Shown here one piece after another: positions 1 through 7,261 of a DNA stretch of 64,000 nt; the first letter of the stretch is position 1; each line of letters starts with the position of its first letter. Origin of the DNA: Litoribacter populi (lineage in GTDB: Bacteria > Bacteroidota > Bacteroidia > Cytophagales > Cyclobacteriaceae); assembly GCF_007483685.1 (NCBI RefSeq), contig NZ_VMKN01000001.1, positions 496,001 through 560,000 of the forward strand. The letters are read 5' to 3'. The notes under the pieces were generated by a model. It was given only the letters and a program-made list of their open reading frames with translations, was not told the origin of the DNA and ran no database searches. A program made the translations under genes and the position numbers.

Positions 1-84
1 GAGACCGATGCGGTAGCAGACCCAGATTTTCGTACTTCTAGAGCCCTGAGAAGCTTTTCAATGGGTGCAAGAATAGAATTTTAG
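1..84 (+). CDS. C-terminal end of SusC-like TonB-dependent receptor (partial)
   Basis: Only the last 27 codons are inside the window, in frame 1, ending in SFSMGARIEF and a TAG stop. An aromatic C-terminal residue after a short beta strand is the usual end of an outer-membrane beta barrel, and this tail is typical of SusC/RagA receptors. The next gene is a SusD homologue, the constant partner of SusC, so the pair probably imports an oligosaccharide or similar substrate with TonB energy. The assignment rests on the tail and on the neighbour, because the plug and most of the barrel lie outside the window. Confidence 0.75.
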   Translation, partial: ETDAVADPDFRTSRALRSFSMGARIEF

Positions 85-88
85 AAAA

Positions 89-151
89 ATGCCCCGTTCC
101 GCCGTACTTTCTTCATAAGGTTTAGTTACACGGTTCCGGTGGGCGGGGCAT
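89..151 (+). promoter_or_regulatory. Intercistronic hairpin between the susC-like and susD-like genes
   Basis: The arms ATGCCCCG (89-96) and CGGGGCAT (144-151) are exact reverse complements around a loop of about 47 bases that has some further partial pairing. It lies between the receptor stop and the SusD start. It could stabilise or attenuate the transcript and so set the SusC:SusD ratio. No T-run follows, so it is not a classical terminator. Confidence 0.45.
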
Positions 152-189
152 CTATTCATGATGAAAAAATACCATAAACAATTAAGAAA

Positions 190-1554
190 ATGAAAAATCA
201 CAAATATATTTTATACAATATTCTATTTGCAATAGTTTTGATGGGTTGTGAGGAATTTTTGGATGAAAAACCCAGAATGGATCTGGTTGTACCGGAATCA
301 ATTGAAGATTTACAAGGGTTATTGGACGCAAGTACTATGGGGATGAATGATGGACCTGGTTTAACCCAAATAGGTTCTGATGATTTATGGACTACAGATG
401 CAGGATGGGTGGGGTTTATTTTTACGGCTGAACAAAATGCTTATCTGTGGAAGGAGAACATTTACGATGATCCATTTTCAGCTGAATGGACGATGAGTTA
501 CAGGCAGATATTTTATTCTAATGTAGTGTTAAAAGAAGTTCAAAAGTTTTTGGATGTTCCTGAGAACAAGAAGTCGGATTTGGATAATGTGATCGGTAGT
601 GCTCATTTCTATAGAGCCAATGCTTTTCATGATCTGTTGACTGTTTTCTCCAATGCTTATGATCCCAATACTTCTGCAACCGATTTGGGTGTTCCGCTTC
701 GTCTTTCTCCAAATGTAGAAGAAAGGTTGGAAAGAGCTTCACTGGAAGCGAGTTATGCTCAAGTAATTCAGGATTTGAAGACAGCGATTTCCTATTTGCC
801 TGACAGACCGCTTTTTCCAAGCAGGCCTTCAAGGGCGAGTTGTTATGCCTTATTAGCCCGAGTATACCTGAATATGGGAAATTACGAAGAGGCAGGAGAT
901 GCTGCAAAATCGGCTTTGGCCATTAAGCAGGACTTAATGGACTACAATAACCTTGATCCAAATATATTTTATCCATTTGCACAATTTAATCCCGAGGTAA
1001 TCTTTCATTCCAAAATGATTACTTATATGTATCAGTTTAGTAATCAGGTGTACGTGAATAATGAGTTAATTGCTTCTTACGATCAAGATGATCTTAGGAC
1101 TCACTTATACTTTACCCCGCGAGGTGATGGAAGATATAATTTCAGAGGCCACTATACAGGTAATTTTTCACTTTTTTGTGGTTTGGCTACTGATGAGCTG
1201 TATTATATTATCTCAGAAACTGCCGTGAGGTTAGGCAACCTTGAAGAAGCAGCCACCTACATGAATCATCTTTTGAGTACAAGGTATGTTAGCGGAACCT
1301 TGGAGCCAATCACCTTTAGCAATCAAGAAGAAGCTCTTCAAAAAGTTTTGTTGGAGAGAAGGAAAGGTCTTTTGTTCAGAGGTATTAGATGGCAGGATAT
1401 GAAAAGGTTAAATTTGGATCTTCAGCAGGCAATAAATATGGAAAGAGAGATAGGTGGGGAGGTGTATACCTTATCAGCCAATAGTCCCAGGTATGTATTC
1501 CCACTTCCGGATGAGGAAATAAATCTGGGTGGATTAAAGCAAAATCCTAGATAA
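190..1554 (+). CDS. SusD/RagB family nutrient-binding outer-membrane lipoprotein
   Basis: This 454-residue protein has a lipoprotein signal (hydrophobic residues 6-18 and an LMGC lipobox, Cys20) followed by EEFLDEKP, the usual start of mature SusD proteins. The helical TPR-like middle contains RANAFHDLL and ARVYLNMGNYEEA (around residue 220). The end has the family signature of an ERRKGLLFRGIRWQDMKR region and a C-terminal YVFPLPDEEINLG segment. SusD proteins cap the SusC channel at the cell surface and bind the glycan or peptide ligand. It follows the SusC-like tail by about 105 bp, which fits co-transcription. The substrate cannot be told, since no polysaccharide-degrading enzyme is in view. 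Confidence 0.93.
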   Translation: MKNHKYILYNILFAIVLMGCEEFLDEKPRMDLVVPESIEDLQGLLDASTMGMNDGPGLTQIGSDDLWTTDAGWVGFIFTAEQNAYLWKENIYDDPFSAEWTMSYRQIFYSNVVLKEVQKFLDVPENKKSDLDNVIGSAHFYRANAFHDLLTVFSNAYDPNTSATDLGVPLRLSPNVEERLERASLEASYAQVIQDLKTAISYLPDRPLFPSRPSRASCYALLARVYLNMGNYEEAGDAAKSALAIKQDLMDYNNLDPNIFYPFAQFNPEVIFHSKMITYMYQFSNQVYVNNELIASYDQDDLRTHLYFTPRGDGRYNFRGHYTGNFSLFCGLATDELYYIISETAVRLGNLEEAATYMNHLLSTRYVSGTLEPITFSNQEEALQKVLLERRKGLLFRGIRWQDMKRLNLDLQQAINMEREIGGEVYTLSANSPRYVFPLPDEEINLGGLKQNPR

Positions 1555-1557
1555 AGA

Positions 1558-1581
1558 TATGCCCCGGGAAACCGGGGCATA
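1558..1581 (+). terminator. Hairpin terminator after the SusD-like gene, shared with the converging gene
   Basis: A perfect 10-bp stem, TATGCCCCGG with CCGGGGCATA, closes a GAAA tetraloop and is followed by a T-rich stretch. It lies four bases after the SusD stop and nine bases from the stop of the converging minus-strand gene, so it probably ends transcription from both sides. Its arms contain the same ATGCCCCG/CGGGGCAT pair as the hairpin at 89-151. Confidence 0.85.
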
Positions 1582-1589
1582 ATTTGATT

Positions 1590-1859
1590 TTACCTAATTG
1601 GATCTAAGGATCCTGTCAAAACAAATTGTCCCGAATCAACTTGCGGAGCTTCCATATCGGGGGCACTTCTTAAACATACTCCTGATGCAACACATTGATA
1701 GGATTCTGGCCCTGGGTCAATGTTAGTGACATCATACCAAGTGTCGCCATCGTCAGGGGTTCCAAATTTTGGCTGATTTTCAGGCATATTGAATGCAAAT
1801 GCCATGGTTGCTGCCAGCGCTAATCCTAGGGCTGGGAGCGTTTTAAATAGTTTTTTCAT
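1590..1859 (-). CDS. Small exported two-cysteine protein, DUF6520-like
   Basis: This is an 89-residue protein starting at MKKLFKTLP. An upstream ATG would add seven residues ahead of a normal signal peptide, so the shorter start is preferred. Residues 1-23 form a signal peptide ending AMAFA, and the mature part has WYDVT and a single cysteine pair in SYQCVASGVC. This layout matches the small Bacteroidota DUF6520 proteins, which have no known activity. It lies downstream of the MauE-like gene on the same strand, a pairing I recall as common, so the cysteines may be a substrate of that redox membrane protein. The family assignment is from pattern memory. Confidence 0.6.
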   Translation of the reverse strand: MKKLFKTLPALGLALAATMAFAFNMPENQPKFGTPDDGDTWYDVTNIDPGPESYQCVASGVCLRSAPDMEAPQVDSGQFVLTGSLDPIR

Positions 1860-2106
1860 TGTTTTAAAATGTTGTAACAATAGTTGTGCTACTGTTGGGT
1901 TAACTTATTGATTAAAATGCATGCATGCGCTTGGTCCGTAAGAGCTTAGGCTGCGCGTGGCTTGGTCTCTTTTAAGGAATCGGACCGACCCCTATATTCC
2001 ACCTGATTTGGTGAGCTTCCTATCCTCACCTTGGAAGAGGCAGAATGTTTATTGTCATTGTTTTACCTTAATCCATTCACCTTCCGCAATGCGGAAATTA
2101 AACCTA

Positions 2107-2556
2107 TCAACCTGTCCCCACTTCCTGAAATACTACAGCAGGTATTTTGGTGTAGAAGTAGATTCCTACAGTACTTATGGCTACAAAGGCCAAGTTTACT
2201 ATCAGGTGTGCTCCCCAGCTCATGGAGTCGAAGATGCCTGCGCATCCGCAGGGTACATAAGGGAAGCTACCAATCCATATTAAGGTAACATAAGTGGAGA
2301 ATGAAGTCATTAAAATGAGTGAACCGACCATTCCCCATAATCGAGTTGGTTGCCAAAATAGTAAGGCTACTAAAAGCAACTCACCTATAGGAACGCCAAC
2401 AGCAAAAACCTCCGCCCACTCAGTAGGGAAAGGCTGGTTAAGCATGCTCCTCCGGAATTCCGGAAAGTCAATTAATTTGGCCAGGCCAGTATATGCAAAT
2501 AATACTATAAGTGGAATAGCTATTATTGATGTATTTATTGACGATCTGGAGGCCAT
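2107..2556 (-). CDS. MauE/DoxX-like redox-associated membrane protein
   Basis: This 149-residue integral membrane protein has four hydrophobic segments (roughly residues 12-28, 52-70, 76-96 and 115-135). Early features are YTGLAKLIDFPEFRRSML, typical of the MauE/DoxX fold, and there is a PCGCAG motif near residue 102 followed by SWGAHLIVNL, the Bacteroidota MauE signature. MauE proteins support disulfide formation or quinone-linked redox steps in the periplasm, and the CxC pair is the likely redox centre. It lies about 250 bp upstream of the small two-cysteine exported protein, suggesting a shared redox role. The precise reaction is unknown. Confidence 0.75.
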   Translation of the reverse strand: MASRSSINTSIIAIPLIVLFAYTGLAKLIDFPEFRRSMLNQPFPTEWAEVFAVGVPIGELLLVALLFWQPTRLWGMVGSLILMTSFSTYVTLIWIGSFPYVPCGCAGIFDSMSWGAHLIVNLAFVAISTVGIYFYTKIPAVVFQEVGTG

Positions 2557-2966
2557 AGTGAACTGATTTTTTCCAAATTGGCGGAGTTTAATTTAACTCC
2601 GCTCTTGGGGTGGCAACTTTTAAATGCTTACTATTTTATACTCTGAATTTAATATTTGAAAAGGGAGAATTGGAGCCGATGGGCTGAATGGGGGAATTTA
2701 CTATCCGAACAGGCTGAATCCGCATCCCAAAATAATTTGATGTATATCCCAAGGTCTACTTATCCCCAGCTTTAACCCCAAATATGGGTAGGCTTTGAGG
2801 CAGGCAAGTGGAAATGAAATAAATTGGGGGGACACTATATAATAATAGCTGCTGGCATTCCTGTATTTACCGCATTTTCCGCTATAGTCCGTATTTTCCG
2901 CGTTTGTTTTGATGGTCAGGTTGTTAGGGTCAAATTTGGGCATGTTTAATTCTAAAACCATAAAAA
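2557..2966. other. Non-coding gap before the DUF5675 cluster
   Basis: This gap holds the hairpin at 2581-2602. Near 2869-2902 there are two near-identical direct repeats of the type CCG(C/T)ATTTTCCGC about 20 bases apart, which could be a protein-binding site upstream of the following cluster. An 86-codon minus-strand frame (2701-2961) has no protein-like character and was not called. Confidence 0.4.
2581..2602. terminator. Perfect 8-bp hairpin upstream of the MauE-like gene
   Basis: GCGGAGTT (2581-2588) and AACTCCGC (2595-2602) form an 8-bp stem with a six-base AT loop. No gene clearly ends here, and the T-run is weak on both strands, so it may be a terminator for an unannotated transcript or a structured leader. 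Confidence 0.35.
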
Positions 2967-3713
2967 ATGGCTAGACAAAGTAGTTTTATTAAGCTGGAAG
3001 GTACCATGGGAGATGTTACCTTTTTTAAAGGACCAAATGGCTATCATGCCCGCCAAAAAGGGGGGATATCCAAGTCCAGGATTATGAATGATCCAAATTT
3101 TGAACGGACACGTGAAAATCTGGCGGAGTTTGCCAGGGCAGCTGCCGCAGGCAAAATGCTTAAGGATGCCTTTAGGGAAATTACGTTACGTGCCCGTGAT
3201 ATCAAAACCCACAACAGGCTGTACAGTACATCGCTCAAAGTGCTGAAGTCTGATTTGGTGTCGGACAGAGGGGAACGCAAGGTTGAAAATGGGGATATGT
3301 CCCAGTTCGTTGGGTTTCAATTCAGCAACAACTGTATGTATGAAGCCACCATTTATGTGGATCATGGGATACAGCAGGAAATGGACGAGGTAATTGTAGC
3401 CTTTGATGAGTTTGTTCCCAAAAAGCACATTGCCATGCCGGCCGGAGCAACGGATTTCAGGCTTTTTCTTGTGGGTACGGGTGTTGATTTTGAAAGCAGA
3501 ACACACTCAACCAGGGTGGTATCCAGTGGGGTGTATAAACTTGGGAACGAAGAGGTGAGTGATCTGATGCTAACTGTGTCTCGCATAGAAGATAAGCCTT
3601 TTCAGTTCTACGGAATCGGTATTGAGTTTCTCCAGGAAATCAATGGGAAGCAGTATGTGCTCAACAATGGGGCGCATAATGCTGCAAAGTTGATATTAGC
3701 TTCAGGTTCTTAA
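2967..3713 (+). CDS. Conserved Bacteroidota protein of unknown function, first gene of the DUF5675 cluster
   Basis: This 248-residue soluble protein has no signal peptide. It opens with MARQSSFIKLEGTMGDVTFF and has DPNFERTRENLAEF near residues 38-52 followed by an Ala/Gly-rich helix. I recall proteins with this N-terminus as common in Bacteroidota, usually beside DUF5675 genes and small membrane proteins. It shares a TAATG stop-start overlap with the next gene, so the two are probably translationally coupled. The function is unknown; a phage structural or assembly-derived origin is possible from the company it keeps, but no known phage domain is visible. Confidence 0.75.
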   Translation: MARQSSFIKLEGTMGDVTFFKGPNGYHARQKGGISKSRIMNDPNFERTRENLAEFARAAAAGKMLKDAFREITLRARDIKTHNRLYSTSLKVLKSDLVSDRGERKVENGDMSQFVGFQFSNNCMYEATIYVDHGIQQEMDEVIVAFDEFVPKKHIAMPAGATDFRLFLVGTGVDFESRTHSTRVVSSGVYKLGNEEVSDLMLTVSRIEDKPFQFYGIGIEFLQEINGKQYVLNNGAHNAAKLILASGS

Positions 3714-4159
3714 TGAAGATTCATCTAGAGAGGGAGTACTGGCCCGGTGGGACCAACGGTACCCTGACAGTGGAGGACTTCAAAATCGGCCAGACGATAG
3801 AACGGCCGTGGAAGCGGAACCAGCAAAATGTGTCCTGTATACCTGAGGGAATTTACCCCTTGGTGAAGCGGTACAGTGAGAAGTGGGACTGGCACATAGA
3901 AGTGCAAAATGTGCCCAATAGGTCCCTGATCCTGATACATCCAGCCAATGATGCCCTTAAGCAGCTGGAGGGATGCATAGCACCGGTAAGCAGGTTTACG
4001 GGAGAAGGTAAGGGTAGCCAATCCAAGTTAGCCTTTGAGAAGCTTAAGGAGTTGGTCTTTCAGGTAATTGACAGTGGGGAGGAGGTATTGCTGGAGATAA
4101 GGAGCTATCCAGATGCCGCGCTCAATTTGGTTCAGTTTGAGCAATCATGGATGGATTAA
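3713..4159 (+). CDS. DUF5675 family protein
   Basis: This 148-residue soluble protein begins within the stop codon of the previous gene. It contains the DUF5675 hallmarks: a TNGTLTV region, ERPW near residue 30, CIPEGIYPL around residues 43-51, LILIHPANDALKQLEGCI around residues 70-87, and a lone C-terminal tail. The conserved HPAN and GC(I) elements resemble an active-site arrangement, and the family occurs in phages and phage-like islands. Two small membrane proteins follow, so a role in cell lysis or peptidoglycan cleavage is possible but unproven. The product has no export signal of its own, as expected for an enzyme that depends on a holin. Confidence 0.8.
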   Translation: MKIHLEREYWPGGTNGTLTVEDFKIGQTIERPWKRNQQNVSCIPEGIYPLVKRYSEKWDWHIEVQNVPNRSLILIHPANDALKQLEGCIAPVSRFTGEGKGSQSKLAFEKLKELVFQVIDSGEEVLLEIRSYPDAALNLVQFEQSWMD

Positions 4160-4383
4160 GTATGTCAATAATTGTAGGGGGGATCATATCCCTCCTACTT
4201 TCCCTATCTGCCTACCTGCTTCACCTGATGGTGCTGGATATCAGGGAAATGCGGGTAGATCAGCGGGAGCTGAGGGAATTGTGTATCTACCTAAAAGCGG
4301 AGCAGAAAATAATCAGGGATTATATCTCATGCGAACATGCCCTGCTTCTGAGCAGGAAGGAGAATATGGGAGCGGGTCCGTAG
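4147..4383 (+). CDS. Small single-TM coiled-coil protein, holin/spanin-like context
   Basis: This 78-residue protein overlaps the end of the DUF5675 gene by 13 bases. It has one strong membrane helix (residues 6-30) followed by a charged helix rich in E, R and L (MRVDQRELRELCIYLKAEQ) that should form a coiled coil. This layout resembles phage lysis accessory proteins such as XhlA-like or spanin-like products, but no sequence family is recognised. Translational coupling to the DUF5675 gene suggests they act together. It is too short for a confident functional claim. Confidence 0.65.
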   Translation: MDGLSMSIIVGGIISLLLSLSAYLLHLMVLDIREMRVDQRELRELCIYLKAEQKIIRDYISCEHALLLSRKENMGAGP

Positions 4384-4438
4384 GCCGACCTCAGAAACTG
4401 CTTATGGGTTAAGGTTTAATGTTTAAAAAATCGATAAT

Positions 4439-4684
4439 ATGTATAGTACGAATGAATTACAGGAGAGGTGGAACTCACCTACCCCAAAGTTTTTCAAAAG
4501 GCTTCAGAAAGCAGGTTTGGCTATGGTAGGGGTGGGCACTGCATTGCTGGCTGCCCCGGTAGCACTCCCTTCGCTAATAGTGGCTATAGGGGGATATATG
4601 GTGACCTGTGGGTCTGTGATTTCGGTAATTGCCCAAATGGCCAAGGAGGATGCTGGAGTACTTGCGGATAAAAATCCGGAATAA
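4439..4684 (+). CDS. Small two-TM holin-like membrane protein
   Basis: This 81-residue protein starts with NELQERWNSPTPKFFKRLQK, an amphipathic N-terminal helix, followed by two closely spaced hydrophobic segments (about residues 25-45 and 47-66) joined by a short turn and a charged tail. I recall close relatives with the SPTPKF(F/W)K signature in Bacteroidota prophages and phage-like islands, where they sit beside endolysin genes. This is the topology of small holins. It lies 55 bp after the previous gene and ends the cluster. The holin role is inferred from topology and context. Confidence 0.7.
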   Translation: MYSTNELQERWNSPTPKFFKRLQKAGLAMVGVGTALLAAPVALPSLIVAIGGYMVTCGSVISVIAQMAKEDAGVLADKNPE

Positions 4685-4850
4685 ACCGAAAAAAATAAAG
4701 CTTCAACTATTTGATAAATTCAGGAGGATAAATTATTTTGAGTGCGTTAAACCAATAATTAATTTATGAAGAAAGGTAGTTGTAAAATTAATGGCCTGAT
4801 TATGTTAGGGCTACAAGGTGTTTCTACTAAATCAATTGTATATGGTATAA

Positions 4851-5057
4851 ATGAAGGATACAGGTCGTAGAATTGTGACCGTACAGGATATCATGAAAAT
4901 TACTGGCAAAGAGAAAACTTATGCTTATGATTTGATAGGAAAAATGAAAGTGTACTATCAGAAAGAAAGTTTCCAATTCATAACCTTTGATGATTTCGCA
5001 GATTTTTTGGGAATGCCGGTAGACCGTTTGTTGGAGTATATATTTAGTATTGATTAA
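4851..5057 (+). CDS. Small HTH-like protein of unknown function
   Basis: The 68-residue product contains IVTVQDIMKITGKEKTYAYD, which fits a helix-turn-helix of the excisionase or MerR-like type: a short helix, a turn at ITGK, and a recognition helix with TYAYDLIGKMK. The second half has ITFDDFADFLGM. I recall similar short proteins from Bacteroidota mobile regions. No integrase or mobilisation gene is nearby, so it could be a leftover from an element or a stand-alone regulator. A strong hairpin terminator follows immediately. The HTH reading comes from the residue pattern only. Confidence 0.6.
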   Translation: MKDTGRRIVTVQDIMKITGKEKTYAYDLIGKMKVYYQKESFQFITFDDFADFLGMPVDRLLEYIFSID

Positions 5058-5105
5058 AAAAGTGCAGTTCCATATATGGGTATATCAGATATGGACTGCA
5101 CTTTT
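5057..5105 (+). terminator. Long hairpin terminator after the HTH-like gene
   Basis: AAAAGTGCAGTTCCATAT pairs with ATATGGACTGCACTTTT, leaving one bulged base, to give a stem of about 16 bp followed by a T-rich run. It begins at the stop codon of the HTH-like gene. The flanking A and T runs would let it work in both directions. Confidence 0.85.
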
Positions 5106-5111
5106 ATTTAA

Positions 5112-5145
5112 TGGGTTGCTTAACCCAACCGGATACTAATCCGGT
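5112..5145. repeat. Two consecutive short palindromes after the terminator
   Basis: TGGGTT/AACCCA (5112-5127) and ACCGGAT/ATCCGGT (5128-5145) are adjacent perfect inverted repeats. With the terminator just before them they make three hairpins in a row in the gap before the sensor kinase. They could be operator sites or RNA structure; nothing distinguishes these possibilities. Confidence 0.4.
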
Positions 5146-5222
5146 ATTTAGAATATCATTGACTATTCTAGAGAATCGATCAATGGAATCATGCTAACAG
5201 GAGAAGGTAATAGTCGGAGCTT

Positions 5223-5372
5223 TTACCAGATAATTGTAGGCTTGCATTCTGTAAAAATGCTGTAGGCCAACTTCTTCTTTTGCTCCTTCCTGTTAGTGAG
5301 GCCATTTACTACAAAATTGCTTTGCTTAGTGTCTTTAAGCATGGAGTACTTTAATTCAATTAGTAAATTCAT
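5223..5372 (-). CDS. Possible 49-residue peptide divergent from the sensor kinase
   Basis: A complete ORF reads MNLLIELKYSMLKDTKQSNF at its start, contains a basic stretch NRKEQKKK in the middle, and ends in TECKPTIIW with a single cysteine. It lies in a 370-bp gap otherwise free of genes and is transcribed away from the LytS-type kinase. It could be a signalling peptide or a modified-peptide precursor for the nearby LanB enzyme, but it lacks a recognisable leader, a GG cleavage site, and the Ser/Thr/Cys-rich core expected of a lanthipeptide. It may be a chance ORF, and there is no homology evidence. Confidence 0.25.
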   Translation of the reverse strand: MNLLIELKYSMLKDTKQSNFVVNGLTNRKEQKKKLAYSIFTECKPTIIW

Positions 5373-5427
5373 AATTTATGTGTTTTAAATTTTGCCTGAA
5401 GATACTTGGGGCTTTTAACCTAACTGG

Positions 5428-6498
5428 ATGAATATGCTCAATATGGATAAAAACAGGCTGAACGCAGTCTTGGATAGGCTGTACAGAAAATCTTGGTACA
5501 TACATGTGACGTTGTGGATTCTATATCTGTATATCAGTTATAAAACCTGGCCAATGTTTGCCGAAGAATTGCCCCCGCTGTTATATTTGATTTTCAATGT
5601 TGTATTTGTAATACTGTTTTTCTATCTGGTCTCCCTGTATATTGTTGTTTTCTTTAGCAATCCGGAGCATGGGGCCAGGAAAGTATTTTTGGGCATGATG
5701 TTGTTTTTATTGGCAAGCTTAGTGAAAGCCAAGGTTTCTTTTGTTTCTATCGATTTGGGATATACCTTTTCTGAACATTTTATATATGAAATGTTCAGGG
5801 TTTATAATTTTGGTTCCTATGCCCTGTCAACCACGTTACCAGTTTTGATCATCATTTTGGACAAAGAGGTGAGGCAGCTCGCAGAAAATGTAAAAAGTCT
5901 GAAAATAGGAAAAGTTCTAAATCGGCTGAGCCCACATTTTTTAAATAACTCGCTTACCTCGTTGCTTTTCAATACTTATAAGGAATCACCTGCCCTATAT
6001 GACCAGGTATATAATTTCTCTGAAGTAGTAACTTATGGTATAGGACAGGATGAACTTGAAGTCGTATTGAATGATGAAATCCAGCAAGTAACCCGGTTGG
6101 TGGAGGCCCATAAGTATAATAAAGGGGGTGTAATGCATGTGAATCTGCAGGTGGATGTAGAAAAAGAGTATGGCCAAAGATTGAAAATACCCAGGCTGGT
6201 GCTGCCCACCCTAGTGGAAAATATTTTTATTCATGGTGTAGTAGATGATGTTGAATTTCCCGCTTCCATTACCATACGACTATTAAAAACTGTAGAGGTT
6301 CAGGAAAGGCTATACTTTCAGGTTATCATTAAAAACAAAGTTAATAACAACAATCGGGTGAGAGGCCACGGCATGGGATTGGAGAGTTGTAGGGATCTGC
6401 TTGAAAATACTTTTAAAAATTCATATACTTTGATATCAACGACATATGAAAATACTTTCTGTCAGATTTTAAATATAGATTATGGATCAAAATTATAA
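5428..6498 (+). CDS. LytS/YehU-type sensor histidine kinase
   Basis: This 356-residue kinase has four predicted membrane helices (about residues 24-40, 50-78, 85-104 and 130-146) and then a His_kinase (PF06580-type) core. The phospho-acceptor motif is RLSPHFLNNSLTSLL with His170, a variant of the usual QPHFLFNSL. The N-box is LPTLVENIFIHG with Asn265, and the G-box is RGHGMGLESC near residue 318. No extracellular sensor domain is present, so the membrane part itself probably senses. It overlaps the LytTR regulator gene by 17 bases. Genes for a LanB enzyme are encoded convergently just beyond the regulator, making them possible targets. Confidence 0.9.
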   Translation: MNMLNMDKNRLNAVLDRLYRKSWYIHVTLWILYLYISYKTWPMFAEELPPLLYLIFNVVFVILFFYLVSLYIVVFFSNPEHGARKVFLGMMLFLLASLVKAKVSFVSIDLGYTFSEHFIYEMFRVYNFGSYALSTTLPVLIIILDKEVRQLAENVKSLKIGKVLNRLSPHFLNNSLTSLLFNTYKESPALYDQVYNFSEVVTYGIGQDELEVVLNDEIQQVTRLVEAHKYNKGGVMHVNLQVDVEKEYGQRLKIPRLVLPTLVENIFIHGVVDDVEFPASITIRLLKTVEVQERLYFQVIIKNKVNNNNRVRGHGMGLESCRDLLENTFKNSYTLISTTYENTFCQILNIDYGSKL

Positions 6499-7225
6499 AG
6501 TAGGCATTATTGATGATGAACTGCCCGCTCTTGAATATTTGGATATGCTAATCAGTAGAATAGCGGGATTTGAAACTTGCTTTATCGATACCAATCCCCT
6601 GAATTGCCTGCCACTGGTTGAAAAACATTCTCCGGAAATTCTCTTGTTGGATATTAATATGGCTGCTATGGATGGGGTTGCGCTTGCCGCAATGCTGATG
6701 GAAACAAATATCCCTATTGTATTTATAACTGGAGAAAATCTGGAGGCATCAGAAGCCTTCGAGGTTGACGCAGCTGGATTTGTCAGAAAACCAGTCGGAA
6801 TAGCCAAGTTGACCAAAGTATTGCAACATGTAGTAGCAAGAAGGCTTGAGTCTAAAGTAAAACCCAGTGGAAGTGTCTTATTGGATTTCAATCAACAATT
6901 TGTAAGGCCCTATACCGATAAAGACCAGGGGTTGGTCAATATTTCATTGGATGAAATAGTGTATATAAAATCCTATAAAAATACTCCGGAGATCCATTTT
7001 AGGGATAAGTATTATTTTAGTGATTTTCCTTTGAACAAGCTAGAGGAGAAGTTGAAGCCTATGGGCTTTATTCGGATTCACAGGCAATATATCGTGAATT
7101 TGAAACAGGTATACAGCATGAATTCGGAAGAAGTATATCTGGATGGAAGTGGGAAGCACTATCTGCCGATAGGAGATACCTACCGGGAGGCTGTAGTGCC
7201 CTTGTTGAGAGGCATATTTACTTGA
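6482..7225 (+). CDS. LytTR family response regulator
   Basis: The 247-residue protein has a receiver domain (residues 5-115) with acidic residues Asp11/Asp12, the phospho-acceptor Asp57 in LLLDINMAAMDG, and a KP motif (RKPVG) before the last helix. A LytTR DNA-binding domain follows (about 145-245) with IVYIKSYKNTPEIHF and MGFIRIHRQYIVNL, the typical core of that fold. The ATG lies inside the 3' end of the kinase gene, so the pair is coupled. LytTR regulators usually bind paired 9-bp repeats; no clear pair was located by eye near the LanB block. Confidence 0.93.
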   Translation: MDQNYKVGIIDDELPALEYLDMLISRIAGFETCFIDTNPLNCLPLVEKHSPEILLLDINMAAMDGVALAAMLMETNIPIVFITGENLEASEAFEVDAAGFVRKPVGIAKLTKVLQHVVARRLESKVKPSGSVLLDFNQQFVRPYTDKDQGLVNISLDEIVYIKSYKNTPEIHFRDKYYFSDFPLNKLEEKLKPMGFIRIHRQYIVNLKQVYSMNSEEVYLDGSGKHYLPIGDTYREAVVPLLRGIFT

Positions 7226-7261
7226 CAGGAAGTTTCCGGATGTGAAACCAATAAGTCAGCT

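Noticed and set aside
2701-2961. 86-codon minus-strand frame before the DUF5675 cluster
   Set aside because: Composition is not protein-like and it lacks any recognisable motif; it covers a likely promoter region.
4766-4870. 34-codon ORF (MKKGSCKINGLIMLGLQGVS...) overlapping the HTH-like gene start
   Set aside because: It overlaps a better-supported gene, has no leader or core features, and could easily arise by chance.
5378-5431. 17-codon ORF (MCFKFCLKILGAFNLTG) ending over the kinase start, as a possible leader peptide
   Set aside because: No codon bias or attenuator structure accompanies it; it is short enough to be chance.
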